Notes: generated by a model not told the origin, from the sequence alone. Shown: positions 7,471-15,915, numbered from the stretch's first letter. The stretch: DNA of 32,415 nucleotides from Acetobacterium malicum subsp. dehalogenans DSM 11527 (GCF_000472665.1 NZ_AXAC01000044.1:1-32415); one strand, 5' to 3'. Made by a program: numbers and translations.

Positions 7471-8292
7471 TTAAGGCTTCCTAAGGTCTTTTTTTATCGA
7501 ACCGATTTGTCCGGTGCGATAAGCTTTACTGTATTTTCTGCAATGTTTGTCTTGTCCAAGCAATGCATTAGCTGCAAAGATCGTTCCCATCATGTCAAGA
7601 TTCATGGGATCCAGGACAGCTGAGTCCATACCTGCCTGGAGTGCATATGACATAGCGGTTTGATTAATTAGGGTTCTTATCGGTAATCCAAAAGATATAT
7701 TACTGATTGCACCCGTTACATGAATCTGAGGAAATAGTGCTTTGATGGTTCTGATTTCCTCAACAAAATTTAATAAGGCATTATGATCAGTTGATAGCGC
7801 CATAACACAGGGATCAATGTGAATGCGATCCGGGGTTATGCCGTATTTAGCAGCCTTTTCTACCATTGTTTTGGTTATGTTAACTTTAGTCTCCAAATCA
7901 TTCGGGATTCCGTTGTTATCACAGGTCAGACCAACCACTTCCCAGGTATTACCTTCCAAAAGCGGGAGTAGGACTTCACACTTGTCCCCTTCCTCTGAAA
8001 TCGAATTGATCACTCCTGGCTTTTGGGCATATTTAAAAACTGCTTCGATAACTCGTGGATTTGGACTATCAATGCTGAGTGGCGTATCAGTAGCATCCTG
8101 TACTACATCCATCAGCCATTTCAGCGTTTCAATCTCATGTTCTGGGGCAGTACTTGCACAAACATCAATAAAATTCGCACCTGCAGTTGTCTGTTTAATG
8201 GCCCGGTCGGCAATATAAGCTGCATCTCTCTTCTCGATGGCTTCTTTTACAACTGGTATGGTGCCGTTAATTTTTTCGCCAATAATAATCAT
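7471..8292 (-). CDS. Methylcorrinoid:tetrahydrofolate methyltransferase (MtgA/MtqA-like, pterin-binding family)
   Basis: This 273-residue protein begins with IIIGEKINGT and carries the pterin-binding TIM-barrel signature shared by MtrH, MetH and the acetogen methyltransferases. Visible motifs are AGANFIDVCAS, LSIDSPNPRVIEA and HIDPCVMALS, and VTGAISNISFGLP, which holds the conserved Asn of the pterin site. It should move the methyl group from the corrinoid protein encoded immediately upstream to tetrahydrofolate, giving methyl-THF for the Wood-Ljungdahl pathway. It is the last gene of the minus-strand operon. Relatives in betaine systems are MtgA and MtqA; the sequence alone does not decide between them. 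Confidence 0.9.
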   Translation of the reverse strand: MIIIGEKINGTIPVVKEAIEKRDAAYIADRAIKQTTAGANFIDVCASTAPEHEIETLKWLMDVVQDATDTPLSIDSPNPRVIEAVFKYAQKPGVINSISEEGDKCEVLLPLLEGNTWEVVGLTCDNNGIPNDLETKVNITKTMVEKAAKYGITPDRIHIDPCVMALSTDHNALLNFVEEIRTIKALFPQIHVTGAISNISFGLPIRTLINQTAMSYALQAGMDSAVLDPMNLDMMGTIFAANALLGQDKHCRKYSKAYRTGQIGSIKKDLRKP

Positions 8293-8355
8293 TTAAGTCT
8301 CCTTATCTATTTTTCTTAATACTGTTTAGTAGATAATCAAATCTATTGACATATT

Positions 8356-8985
8356 CTAAAGCCATCCTTGACAAATCTTAACACCTTCTGCGGCATTGTT
8401 AGTATAAGCGTCAGAACCGACAAATTCACAGCTTTCTTGAGTTACCGGATTTCCGCCGATGATAATTTTGGCATCGATGTTGGCGGTTTTAAGGGCTTCA
8501 ACCGTATTTTTCATTGAATCAACAGCCAATGTCAGTACACCGCTCATACCGATAACATCTGGTTTGATCTCAAGTGCTTTTTCAACAAAGGCATCTGCTT
8601 TAACATCAATGCCAAGATCAATGACTTCAAACCCAGCGGATTCAATCATGCTTTTAAAGATGTTTTTTCCAATATCATGTAAATCGCCTTGCACAGTACC
8701 AATCAGAATGGTGCCCTGTACCATTGATCCATCGCCACCCAGTGCTGGTTTCAGAACAGTGATTGCTTCAGTCAGTAACTCTCCGGCAAAAATAAGATCA
8801 CCAACAAAATACTCGCCCTTTTCAAACAGATCGCCAACAATGGCCATCCCAGCCTGGCAAGCGGTAACTGCTTCTAATGCTTCTGCTTCCGATGGTGCGG
8901 TAGCTAATAGTTCTTTCAACATTTCCATAACGACATCATCTTCCAAATCTCCAAGTGCTTGAGTTAATACATTTAAATCCATCAT
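8356..8985 (-). CDS. Corrinoid (B12-binding) methyl carrier protein, MtgC/MtqC/MttC-like
   Basis: The 209-residue protein has two parts. A helical cap domain spans about 1-88. A Rossmann-like cobalamin domain spans about 90-209, with the DxHxxG motif DLHDIGKN (H103 is the lower cobalt ligand), GMSGVLTLAVDSM and IIIGGNPVT. It receives a methyl group from a substrate-specific methyltransferase (here the MttB-family protein of the same operon) and passes it to the THF methyltransferase gene next door, 63 bases downstream. Two ATG codons lie in tandem after AGGAAGG; either could be used. A reductive activase (RamA/RACo-type), needed to rescue oxidised Co(II), is not in this window. Confidence 0.93.
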   Translation of the reverse strand: MMDLNVLTQALGDLEDDVVMEMLKELLATAPSEAEALEAVTACQAGMAIVGDLFEKGEYFVGDLIFAGELLTEAITVLKPALGGDGSMVQGTILIGTVQGDLHDIGKNIFKSMIESAGFEVIDLGIDVKADAFVEKALEIKPDVIGMSGVLTLAVDSMKNTVEALKTANIDAKIIIGGNPVTQESCEFVGSDAYTNNAAEGVKICQGWL

Positions 8986-9132
8986 TTTTATAACCTTCCT
9001 CTTAATAAATTTATATAAAAATCAGAATGATTGATATATACGTAGATAGTGGTCTTGCCAGTTAATTCGCAATTTGCGATGTTAATAGCAGTTCGTTTTT
9101 TAGTGACATTATTGGGTGGAAATTGCCAGGTT

Positions 9133-10653
9133 TTATTTTTGGGTATTCGAAACATATTCTTTCAATAGTTTGAAACAACTGAGAATCAAAACGATGTATA
9201 TTGCACAGGTTGGCAAAGCCAGAATAATCGATAGGGTTTGCAGCTCAATGAGTGAACCGCCAAAAATCATTAAAGTCATGGGTATAGCAGCCAAACAAAG
9301 AGCCCAGAAAATTGTTAGTTTTTTACCTGGGCGTTGGCCCAGTTGAATTTTTTTTGAGGAGACCATAGCCATTGTGTAAGCAGCGGAATCAAAATTAGTT
9401 GCCATTGATATGATTGAGGTTATCAGAATAACAAAGACCAGAATCGGCCCAAAAGGAGCCTTGCTAAATATATCAACAACGGTAGTAGGTCCACCATTTT
9501 CGAGGACGCCTTTAACTACATCATATGTTCCGCTAAGCTGTTGCTCCATGAAATAATTGCCGAATATTGAAAAGAAGGTGAATGAACCCAAGAAGCCATA
9601 GCCCAGACCACCAAAAATGACTTGTTTAATTGAACGACCTTTAGATATTTTGGCAATAAATAATCCCATGAACAGAGAATAAGACATCCACCAGGCCCAG
9701 TAGAAAACCGTCCAGGATTCGGTGTAGCCGCTATTATTAATGGGATCCATATAAGTGCTCATCTTAACAAATTGACTTAATAAAATTCCAAGTGAGGTGG
9801 TTTGCATTTTCAAAATAAATACGGTATTCCCCGTCACAAATAAAAATAAAACAGTTGCCAGCATTAAAAAAACATTGATATCACTTAGGATTTTAATCCC
9901 TTTTTTTATCCCATTATAGGCACTGATGGTAAAAATAATGGTAACAAGAACCATTACACCAAAGCGAAGAAGATTAGTGTCTTCCCATCCAAAAAGCTTA
10001 TTAAGACAGGCGGAGACTAAAGGTGAACCAATTCCGAGTGCGGTTCCGACACCGCCTATAATACCGAATAGAAAAAAAATATTGATAAACTTACCAAGCA
10101 GACCATCGACGCGATCACCAAGAATTGGTCGGCAGGCATTACTCACATCAAACTTTTCCTGTTTCAGATTATAGTGAACAAAAGCGAAGACGACGGCGGG
10201 AATCAAATAGACACTCCAAGCTGAGAACCCCCAATAAAAAAGAGGCAGCGTTGAAGCATACTCTGCCGCGGTGGTGCTTAAGGGTGCAATTTCGAAAGGC
10301 GGTTCCATGTAGTGAAAAACCCATTCAATGCTACCCCAATAGATGAAACCAGCGGCCATGGAAGCACAGAACATCATCGAAGCCCATGAAAATTCGCTGT
10401 ACTCTTTTTTCCCTGCTCCTAATTGGATAGAACCATATTGTCCGGCGCCCAGATAGAGGCAGAGAACAATTGAAATCAGAACAATCCAGATATAGATAAA
10501 CCCAAGATTGCTGGTAATAAAGTAATTCATTGACTGAATCGATGACTTTGAATAATCAGGAGCTATAAATAAACATAAACAAACTATACTTACAAATACG
10601 AGAACGATACCGATCATTGTTTTATCTGCTGTTGCGTTATCTGGTTTATTCAA
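9133..10653 (-). CDS. BCCT-family betaine/carnitine/choline transporter
   Basis: This 506-residue protein has about 12 hydrophobic helices. The BCCT hallmarks are GFIYWGSIEW (about 112-121) and the tryptophan-rich WTVFYWAWWMSYSLFMG segment, whose aromatic side chains form the trimethylammonium cage in this family. IAKISKGRS follows it. The protein should import a quaternary ammonium compound, usually with sodium or by exchange. The start is TTG, with GGAGG six bases upstream. It lies between the MFS and corrinoid genes of the methyltransferase operon, so it probably imports the methyl donor or exchanges it for the demethylated product. The exact substrate is not visible. Confidence 0.93.
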   Translation of the reverse strand: MNKPDNATADKTMIGIVLVFVSIVCLCLFIAPDYSKSSIQSMNYFITSNLGFIYIWIVLISIVLCLYLGAGQYGSIQLGAGKKEYSEFSWASMMFCASMAAGFIYWGSIEWVFHYMEPPFEIAPLSTTAAEYASTLPLFYWGFSAWSVYLIPAVVFAFVHYNLKQEKFDVSNACRPILGDRVDGLLGKFINIFFLFGIIGGVGTALGIGSPLVSACLNKLFGWEDTNLLRFGVMVLVTIIFTISAYNGIKKGIKILSDINVFLMLATVLFLFVTGNTVFILKMQTTSLGILLSQFVKMSTYMDPINNSGYTESWTVFYWAWWMSYSLFMGLFIAKISKGRSIKQVIFGGLGYGFLGSFTFFSIFGNYFMEQQLSGTYDVVKGVLENGGPTTVVDIFSKAPFGPILVFVILITSIISMATNFDSAAYTMAMVSSKKIQLGQRPGKKLTIFWALCLAAIPMTLMIFGGSLIELQTLSIILALPTCAIYIVLILSCFKLLKEYVSNTQK

Positions 10654-10680
10654 GGTATACCTCCGTTATAATTTTGTGGA

Positions 10681-10712
10681 TATAGGTAATTGTAATATTA
10701 CAATTACCTATA
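10681..10712. repeat. Perfect 32-bp palindrome between the MFS and BCCT genes
   Basis: TATAGGTAATTGTAAT is followed directly by its exact reverse complement with no spacer. The site lies 28 bases upstream of the BCCT start, inside the operon. No T run follows on the minus strand, so it is not a standard terminator. It could be a protein operator, a processing hairpin or an AT-rich cruciform. Confidence 0.85.
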
Positions 10713-10756
10713 CCCGTAGAAAAATGAAAACTAATGACGAATAGATTTATTTGAAA

Positions 10757-12046
10757 TTAAGAAAGCTCCAGGTTTATATTTTCTTTTTGGTTGAGTGACT
10801 TCTTTATATATAATTGGGTTGCAGCACAACAGATGACTGCGATAACACCACTTACCCCAAGGATACTGAAAATGATGGTATAACCACCATTGGCATATTG
10901 ATCAATATAACTACCAAAGAGTTGATGCATAAAGCTTTCGGGCAAGAATCCGATGACCGAGAGCATTCCGGTGGCAGCTCCAAAAATGTGAGGAGGGACA
11001 TGAGTTTCGGTTAAGACTGATGAGGCAATTCCGTAAGCTCCGTTAGCCAGAAAACCAAGTACCAGAATAATGACAATTGAGGCAATTAAAAAACTGGCAG
11101 TTTGAGGTAGAAAAACAAGAGCAAAACAGCAAATTGCAGCCCCGATCATTGCAACTAGAATCGTTTTGGAAGGAGAGTTGTTTTTCTTGGCAATACCACC
11201 CAATAATGGTGCTGAAATCAAGGCAATACCATAATATCGAATCATCCCGACGATACCGACTAAGGTTAAGGGGGCAAGAAATACGTCAGTCATATAGGGA
11301 GTTGTGTAATTCATACCCATATAGACAATCATGACAAAGAATAAGGTAATGCTTGCAAGCCAGACGCCGGGATGTTTCATGGCTGTTAGCATTTCATTGA
11401 TATTGAATTTTTTTGCCGGATCAGTGACAATTTCGTCCTCAAAACGGGGAATCGCGAAAAATGACAGAATCCCAAGAGCTAAAATAACAGCACCTAAAAA
11501 CATCAGTGCATATTGAACACCAATAACGTAATCGGGGGTTGCATTAAATATAATCAGGGCGACAGAATTAATCGCTAATCCCCCTAATCCATAAAGGGCA
11601 TAGCTGAATCCGACAACGGCCGGATAGTTTTCTTCCGAGTCGGAAAAACGTAATAACTTGTAGCGGCAACCCCAGAAGAGCAGGATTGTGGTAAAGGCAA
11701 AAAGGGCAAAAATCAGAACCAGTATGGTGTAGGATGGCATGGTAGCATACCAGAATACCAACAATGAAGTACTGACAAATCCAACCCATGCTAAAGTTCG
11801 CAGCCGGACTTTGTCGGCTAATATTCCGCAGGGAATATATAGAATAGTGGCCATGATACCGTACATACCGGATAGAAAGCCTAATTCTGCATTTGAAATA
11901 TTCAGGCCGATTAACAGGGGCTCATAAAATACATTTTTCATATAAATTGGGATATAGATAATCCCGCTTCCCGCACCTGAGATAAAAATCAACAGAAACC
12001 GGTGCCACTTACTGAGGTTCTGATAGGTTACTTCTTTTTTATTCAT
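10757..12046 (-). CDS. Major facilitator superfamily permease in the methyltransferase operon
   Basis: This 429-residue protein has about 12 predicted transmembrane helices with a cytoplasmic loop near residues 205-225. A motif-A-like GILADKVRLRT follows helix 2, as usual for MFS carriers. AAGGAG precedes its ATG. It sits between the mttB-type gene and the BCCT transporter and is transcribed with both. Having two unrelated permeases in one operon suggests that one imports the methylated substrate and the other exports the demethylated product, or that two related substrates are handled. The family placement is firm; the substrate and direction are unknown. Confidence 0.85.
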   Translation of the reverse strand: MNKKEVTYQNLSKWHRFLLIFISGAGSGIIYIPIYMKNVFYEPLLIGLNISNAELGFLSGMYGIMATILYIPCGILADKVRLRTLAWVGFVSTSLLVFWYATMPSYTILVLIFALFAFTTILLFWGCRYKLLRFSDSEENYPAVVGFSYALYGLGGLAINSVALIIFNATPDYVIGVQYALMFLGAVILALGILSFFAIPRFEDEIVTDPAKKFNINEMLTAMKHPGVWLASITLFFVMIVYMGMNYTTPYMTDVFLAPLTLVGIVGMIRYYGIALISAPLLGGIAKKNNSPSKTILVAMIGAAICCFALVFLPQTASFLIASIVIILVLGFLANGAYGIASSVLTETHVPPHIFGAATGMLSVIGFLPESFMHQLFGSYIDQYANGGYTIIFSILGVSGVIAVICCAATQLYIKKSLNQKENINLELS

Positions 12047-12067
12047 GAGATTTCTCCTTTTTCATTG

Positions 12068-12089
12068 GGGAGCGACTTGCATCGCTCCC
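12068..12089. terminator. Intercistronic GC-rich hairpin after the mttB-type gene
   Basis: GGGAGCGA (12068-12075) pairs perfectly with TCGCTCCC (12082-12089) around six bases. It lies between the mttB-type gene and the MFS gene and lacks a T run, so it probably causes partial termination or protects the 3' end of the upstream message. That would make more methyltransferase than permease. The effect is inferred. Confidence 0.55.
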
Positions 12090-12098
12090 GTCAGTATC

Positions 12099-13550
12099 CT
12101 AATATTGATATTTTTTGGGAAGGTATTTATTTAGAATTTCTTTTTGTTTTTTAGTTATGTCCGGTAATTCATAACTTTGAATTCGCTGGTCATAAACTTG
12201 TTTAGCTCGCGTTTTGATGTCGCCGGCTTTATTACGCCCGTCTTCGTTGCAAGCACCTCGATTAAACACGGGTGTTGTTAGATAGGTTTCTTCTTTATAG
12301 TCTTTTGGGGTTCGGCCCTGCAGGAAGTTGCCTCGGGGGCCAATCTTTTTCAAGAGGTCAATATTGGCCTTCTTTTCTGAGATCATCACGCCTTCGCGGA
12401 TACGACGCATATACCGAAGCATTTCTTCATCCATCATAAATTTTGGATAACTTAAGAGGTTAAAGTTAGACAAGTCTCCGGAAGCGTGGGGGAGGATGCA
12501 GGCATTGGTTAATGTTGCGGATAATGCCCCCAGGGTACTTTCTACACCCGCTTGATAATCAAAAGTAAAACCATCCGCCAGAGAACCGCCAGTTCGCATT
12601 GGAATGCGATAATAATCGCCCATTGCTAAATGACCTAAACAAATCAGCATAAATTCAGGTGCTCCGGTAGACAAACGGATTTCTCTCATGTCAGCGATGG
12701 AAGAGAAGGGACTGAATACCACTGGCAGACCCGGGGATTTTAACTGGATGAGTACAGCAACAGCCAGCATATTGGCAAAGTCAGCGACAATGGAACCCAT
12801 TAAAGAAGGCGGTGCGGTCATGTTGGACATTGAGCAGGTTGTGACATTGACAGGTTGTTTTTCTTCAGCAAAAGCGAGATAATGTTCGATCGCATCCCCC
12901 CCGACGGTTAAAGGAGGAAGTACACACATTCCACTGTACAAAACATAATCCTGATGATTATCCAGATACTCTTTGACTAGTTGAATACAAGCCCGGGAGC
13001 CGACTTTTGCATTCCCCTTCTTATAATTATGTGGTGTGATACCTAGAATATTATACATCGGTTTTCGAGAATATTTGGCCAGCATAGCCATTTGAGCCAT
13101 GGCAGATTCATCAGGAATATCTTCGAAACCGGGGATATCGGCAGCAACCATACTGGATATGCCATATACATCACTAGTATTGATGATTTTGTAAAAATTG
13201 ACCAGGTCATCAGCGTTTGTATTGCGATAATTTCCTTCAAAATCCTCAATCGTGGGGCAACCATTGGTAGGAGCCACAACCAATGGTTGCCCAATACCCA
13301 GCGTCAATTTGCTTTCGACACCAACAATTTCAAAAGATTCTGGAATTGTTGATAGGGATTTGATTAACAAGTCTTCGGATATATAAACGAGATCACCCTC
13401 TACTTTTGCCCCATGGTTTTTAAAAATTTCAAGTGCTTCTTCATCTTCAATCTTAACACCAATTTCCGTTAATACACGCATAATGCTTTCATGAATTAGC
13501 TCCACATCATCTTTAGAATAGAATTGATCAAATAGATTGCCTTTTAACAT
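12099..13550 (-). CDS. MttB-superfamily trimethylamine/betaine methyltransferase lacking pyrrolysine
   Basis: The 483-residue protein matches the MttB/MtgB family: an N-terminal FDQFYSKDDVELIHESIMRVL stretch beginning near residue 7, a glycine-rich barrel with MSNMTAPPSL and MRTGGSLADG, and a C-terminal RTPKDYKEET region. The frame is open throughout with no internal UAG, so it belongs to the non-pyrrolysine branch. That branch includes glycine betaine (MtgB), proline betaine (MtqB) and carnitine (MtcB) demethylases. It should transfer a methyl group from a quaternary amine to the Co(I) corrinoid protein encoded in the same operon. It is the first gene after the sigma-54 promoter, and AAGGAG precedes its ATG. 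The substrate could be any of several betaines and is not settled by sequence. Confidence 0.92.
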   Translation of the reverse strand: MLKGNLFDQFYSKDDVELIHESIMRVLTEIGVKIEDEEALEIFKNHGAKVEGDLVYISEDLLIKSLSTIPESFEIVGVESKLTLGIGQPLVVAPTNGCPTIEDFEGNYRNTNADDLVNFYKIINTSDVYGISSMVAADIPGFEDIPDESAMAQMAMLAKYSRKPMYNILGITPHNYKKGNAKVGSRACIQLVKEYLDNHQDYVLYSGMCVLPPLTVGGDAIEHYLAFAEEKQPVNVTTCSMSNMTAPPSLMGSIVADFANMLAVAVLIQLKSPGLPVVFSPFSSIADMREIRLSTGAPEFMLICLGHLAMGDYYRIPMRTGGSLADGFTFDYQAGVESTLGALSATLTNACILPHASGDLSNFNLLSYPKFMMDEEMLRYMRRIREGVMISEKKANIDLLKKIGPRGNFLQGRTPKDYKEETYLTTPVFNRGACNEDGRNKAGDIKTRAKQVYDQRIQSYELPDITKKQKEILNKYLPKKYQY

Positions 13551-13597
13551 TTCTTTTTCTCCTTATAATTTTATTTTGATTAATACAAATATTTAAA

Positions 13598-13612
13598 GCA
13601 AGGAACGTGCCA
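13598..13612 (-). promoter_or_regulatory. Sigma-54 (-24/-12) promoter of the methyltransferase operon
   Basis: On the minus strand the site reads TGGCACGTTCCTTGC, an exact match to the TGGCAC-N5-TTGC consensus. Transcription would start near 13587, about 37 bases before the ATG of the mttB-type gene. A sigma-54 activator gene is transcribed divergently from the same intergenic region, which supports the call. Confidence 0.93.
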
Positions 13613-13621
13613 AGTGTTAAA

Positions 13622-13637
13622 AATCATAAAAATGATT
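13622..13637. promoter_or_regulatory. Candidate activator binding site
   Basis: AATCAT (13622-13627) and ATGATT (13632-13637) form an inverted repeat with a 4-base spacer. A further ATGATT lies at 13661-13666. The dyad is only about 35 bases upstream of the expected start, closer than the usual 80-150 bases for a sigma-54 enhancer site. It could instead serve autoregulation. The assignment is by position and symmetry only. Confidence 0.35.
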
Positions 13638-13665
13638 GATATTACAAAGAAAACGATTAAATGAT

Positions 13666-13694
13666 TTGAGGTTTCTGAGTTATAATTATATAAT
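13666..13694 (+). promoter_or_regulatory. Candidate sigma-A promoter of the divergent activator gene
   Basis: TTGAGG (13666-13671) and a perfect TATAAT (13689-13694) are separated by 17 bases. The start would be about 60 bases upstream of the activator ATG. The surrounding DNA is very AT-rich, so chance matches are possible. Confidence 0.5.
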
Positions 13695-13763
13695 AAGACG
13701 TGTTTAGTTGAACTTTATGAGTCAAAATTGGTTCAAAAATGAGAGGTATTGAGGTCAGGGAAT

Positions 13764-15182
13764 ATGCAAGAAACTAGCTTTAAACATAGTGCAGAATATT
13801 GGGATTATCTGAACAGTTTGGATAAGCGATTCTATATTGATATATTAGAAAATAGTTGTAACGAAATTTATGTTACGAATAAAGAAGGAAAAATAATTTA
13901 TGTAAATCCAAACTCGATAAAAAACTATGGTCTTAAACCGGAGGATATTATTGGAAAAAACAACCATGATCTTTGGAGAGGCAAGTGGAGTCCTCCGGCC
14001 ATTCAAAGATGTGTGGAAGAACGGCGAACCATATTTGCACAACAAACATACTTGATCACGGGAAAAGAAATAACAACCATCGTGACACCAGTTTTTGATG
14101 ATGACGGCGAGATCAGCTTTGTATTGTGTATTGTTCAGGAAGAAGCTAAAGAATATGACATCAGTTATAAAAACATTGATATTGATGCTTTTGAAATAAA
14201 AAATAATCCCGTTGAAAAGAGAAAAAGCAAATTTCAAAGCGAGATTGTCGGATACAGTTATAATTTTTGTAAAATTATGGTGCAGATGAGACGTGTGGCA
14301 GGATCGGAGGTACCAGTCATGATTTTAGGAGAATCGGGTACCGGCAAAAGTCTGATGGCTGAATTTATTCATGAAAACAGTACTCGGAAAAACAAACCAT
14401 TTATCCAAATTAATTGTGCAGCAATTCCGGAAAATCTTTTAGAGTCAGAGCTTTTCGGTTATGCGCCGTATGCATTTACTGGCGCTAACCCAAAAGGAAA
14501 AATAGGACTGATTGAAATGGCTGATCAGGGAACCTTGTTTTTAGACGAAATTGGAGATTTAGCACCGAGTTTGCAGGCAAAACTGTTGGATGTGCTTGAA
14601 AACAAACGATTTATTCCGGTGGGCGGCCAAGAGATTAAATCGGTTGACATCCGCATTATTACAGCAACAAATCAAAACTTGGACAAACTTGTTAAAGAAA
14701 AGCGTTTCCGCGAAGATTTATATTGGCGTATCAATATTTCGAAAACGACGATTCCTCCTCTTAGAGAGCGAAGGGATGATATATTACCACTTTTGTCATT
14801 TTATTTGAATAAAAACAATAAGAAATACGGAAAGGTAAAAGATTTTTCACCAAATGTGATTGGAATCCTTCTTGAATATTCCTGGCCAGGAAATGTCAGA
14901 CAATTAAAAAATCTGGTCGAACTGCTATTTATCATGACCAGTGGAAACACGATTATGGTAAATCATCTGCCTGAGTTTATATTGGATGAAATAGAAGAAC
15001 CTAAAGGAATCAATCCTGATTCTTTCGAATATATTATTGAAAGTGTCAAAAAATCAGTTATCCGAGATTATTATAAAAAACATCCTACCAGTCGCGAGCT
15101 GGGTTTATCACTGGGGTTAAGCCAAACAAAGGCCAACCGGCTAATCAATCAGTATTGCGGGGGTATTGAGAATACAGAATAG
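13764..15182 (+). CDS. PAS-domain sigma-54-dependent transcriptional activator
   Basis: The 472-residue protein has a PAS sensor (about 22-130), an AAA+ sigma-54 interaction domain (about 160-405) and a C-terminal helix-turn-helix of the TyrR type (about 430-465, TSRELGLSLGLSQTKANRLI). Walker A is GESGTGKS (189-196) and Walker B is GTLFLDEIGD (256-265). The sigma-54-contacting loop reads YAFTGA (236-241) instead of GAFTGA. I start at ATG 13764, after GAGG and AGGG; the TTG 15 bases upstream sits too close to its own GAGAGG. Divergent from the methyltransferase operon, it probably switches on that operon when the PAS domain senses the methyl donor or another signal. It has no receiver domain, so phosphorylation is unlikely. 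Confidence 0.93.
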   Translation: MQETSFKHSAEYWDYLNSLDKRFYIDILENSCNEIYVTNKEGKIIYVNPNSIKNYGLKPEDIIGKNNHDLWRGKWSPPAIQRCVEERRTIFAQQTYLITGKEITTIVTPVFDDDGEISFVLCIVQEEAKEYDISYKNIDIDAFEIKNNPVEKRKSKFQSEIVGYSYNFCKIMVQMRRVAGSEVPVMILGESGTGKSLMAEFIHENSTRKNKPFIQINCAAIPENLLESELFGYAPYAFTGANPKGKIGLIEMADQGTLFLDEIGDLAPSLQAKLLDVLENKRFIPVGGQEIKSVDIRIITATNQNLDKLVKEKRFREDLYWRINISKTTIPPLRERRDDILPLLSFYLNKNNKKYGKVKDFSPNVIGILLEYSWPGNVRQLKNLVELLFIMTSGNTIMVNHLPEFILDEIEEPKGINPDSFEYIIESVKKSVIRDYYKKHPTSRELGLSLGLSQTKANRLINQYCGGIENTE

Positions 15183-15197
15183 AATAAAACAATAAAG

Positions 15198-15236
15198 AGA
15201 CCCTGTTATTTGAAAAAATTTCAAATAACAGGGTCT
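15198..15236. terminator. Long perfect hairpin between convergent genes
   Basis: An 18-bp perfect stem (15198-15215 with 15219-15236) closes a 3-base AAA loop right after the activator gene. The convergent DUF975 gene ends 19 bases further on. Only short T stretches follow on either strand, but the position and stability suggest a bidirectional terminator. Confidence 0.8.
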
Positions 15237-15254
15237 TAATTAAGCAGATAAAAC

Positions 15255-15884
15255 TTAAGCTAGTTCATCAAGGCTGACGACGCCATTTTGAAGCGCCAGT
15301 TCCTTGAGATCTTCATATTGTCCAGCCATGCTGGTAAAAAAATAGGGGTTAACATAAAAAATGCCAAGTATCCCAAAGGTAAATCCGTTCAGTAAAAACC
15401 ATCCCAGAAAGCTGAGGGACATCATAAAAATTTCGCCCTTGTGGCCCTGGGTCATCCGCATCGAAATTTTAACGGCTTCGGTAGCCGGAACGTTGGGATA
15501 TTCAGCCAGAATATAGGGGGTAAAACTATAGGCGAGGGACTTTATAATGCCGGGTACTACAAAAAGCAGGGACCAGAGAAAAATAAATAATTCCATCCAC
15601 AGCATGCCCCCCAGTTTTCGTCCAAAATCCGAAAAGCCGGTTTTAAACATATCTTCAATGGTCGGAGCGGGGAGTTCACCGCGGTAAATCCAGAGTGAAA
15701 AAAATTGCAGGCCAACCATCATCGGCGCCCAGACAATCAGACCGCCCAGACCACCCAAAAAGGAAGTCACCCCGGAAGCGGCACCAATCACAACAAATGC
15801 CAGGATCGTTGCGCCGACGCAGACCCAGTAATTCTCGGAAAAGCTCTGCTTGGCGAGTGCTTTAATTTCCTGTCTCGTTTTCAT
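15255..15884 (-). CDS. DUF975-family integral membrane protein
   Basis: The 209-residue protein has about five hydrophobic helices and the family's layout: an N-terminal amphipathic stretch (MKTRQEIKALAKQSF), a central FVVPGIIKSLAYS segment followed by ILAEYPNVPATEA, and RMTQGHKGEIF before the last helices. The function of DUF975 is not known. AGGAG lies upstream of its ATG. A small zinc-ribbon gene lies upstream on the same strand, but a hairpin separates the two, so they may be separate transcripts. Confidence 0.85.
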   Translation of the reverse strand: MKTRQEIKALAKQSFSENYWVCVGATILAFVVIGAASGVTSFLGGLGGLIVWAPMMVGLQFFSLWIYRGELPAPTIEDMFKTGFSDFGRKLGGMLWMELFIFLWSLLFVVPGIIKSLAYSFTPYILAEYPNVPATEAVKISMRMTQGHKGEIFMMSLSFLGWFLLNGFTFGILGIFYVNPYFFTSMAGQYEDLKELALQNGVVSLDELA

Positions 15885-15915
15885 AAAATCTCCTTTAAAG
15901 TTTTTTTATAATCTA

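Noticed and set aside
12042-12101. UAG readthrough (pyrrolysine) at the end of the mttB-type gene
   Set aside because: The frame would run on only about 19 codons to a TAA at the MFS start, and UAG is used as an ordinary stop by several genes here (ribH, birA, the sigma-54 activator gene). The family member lacks an internal UAG.
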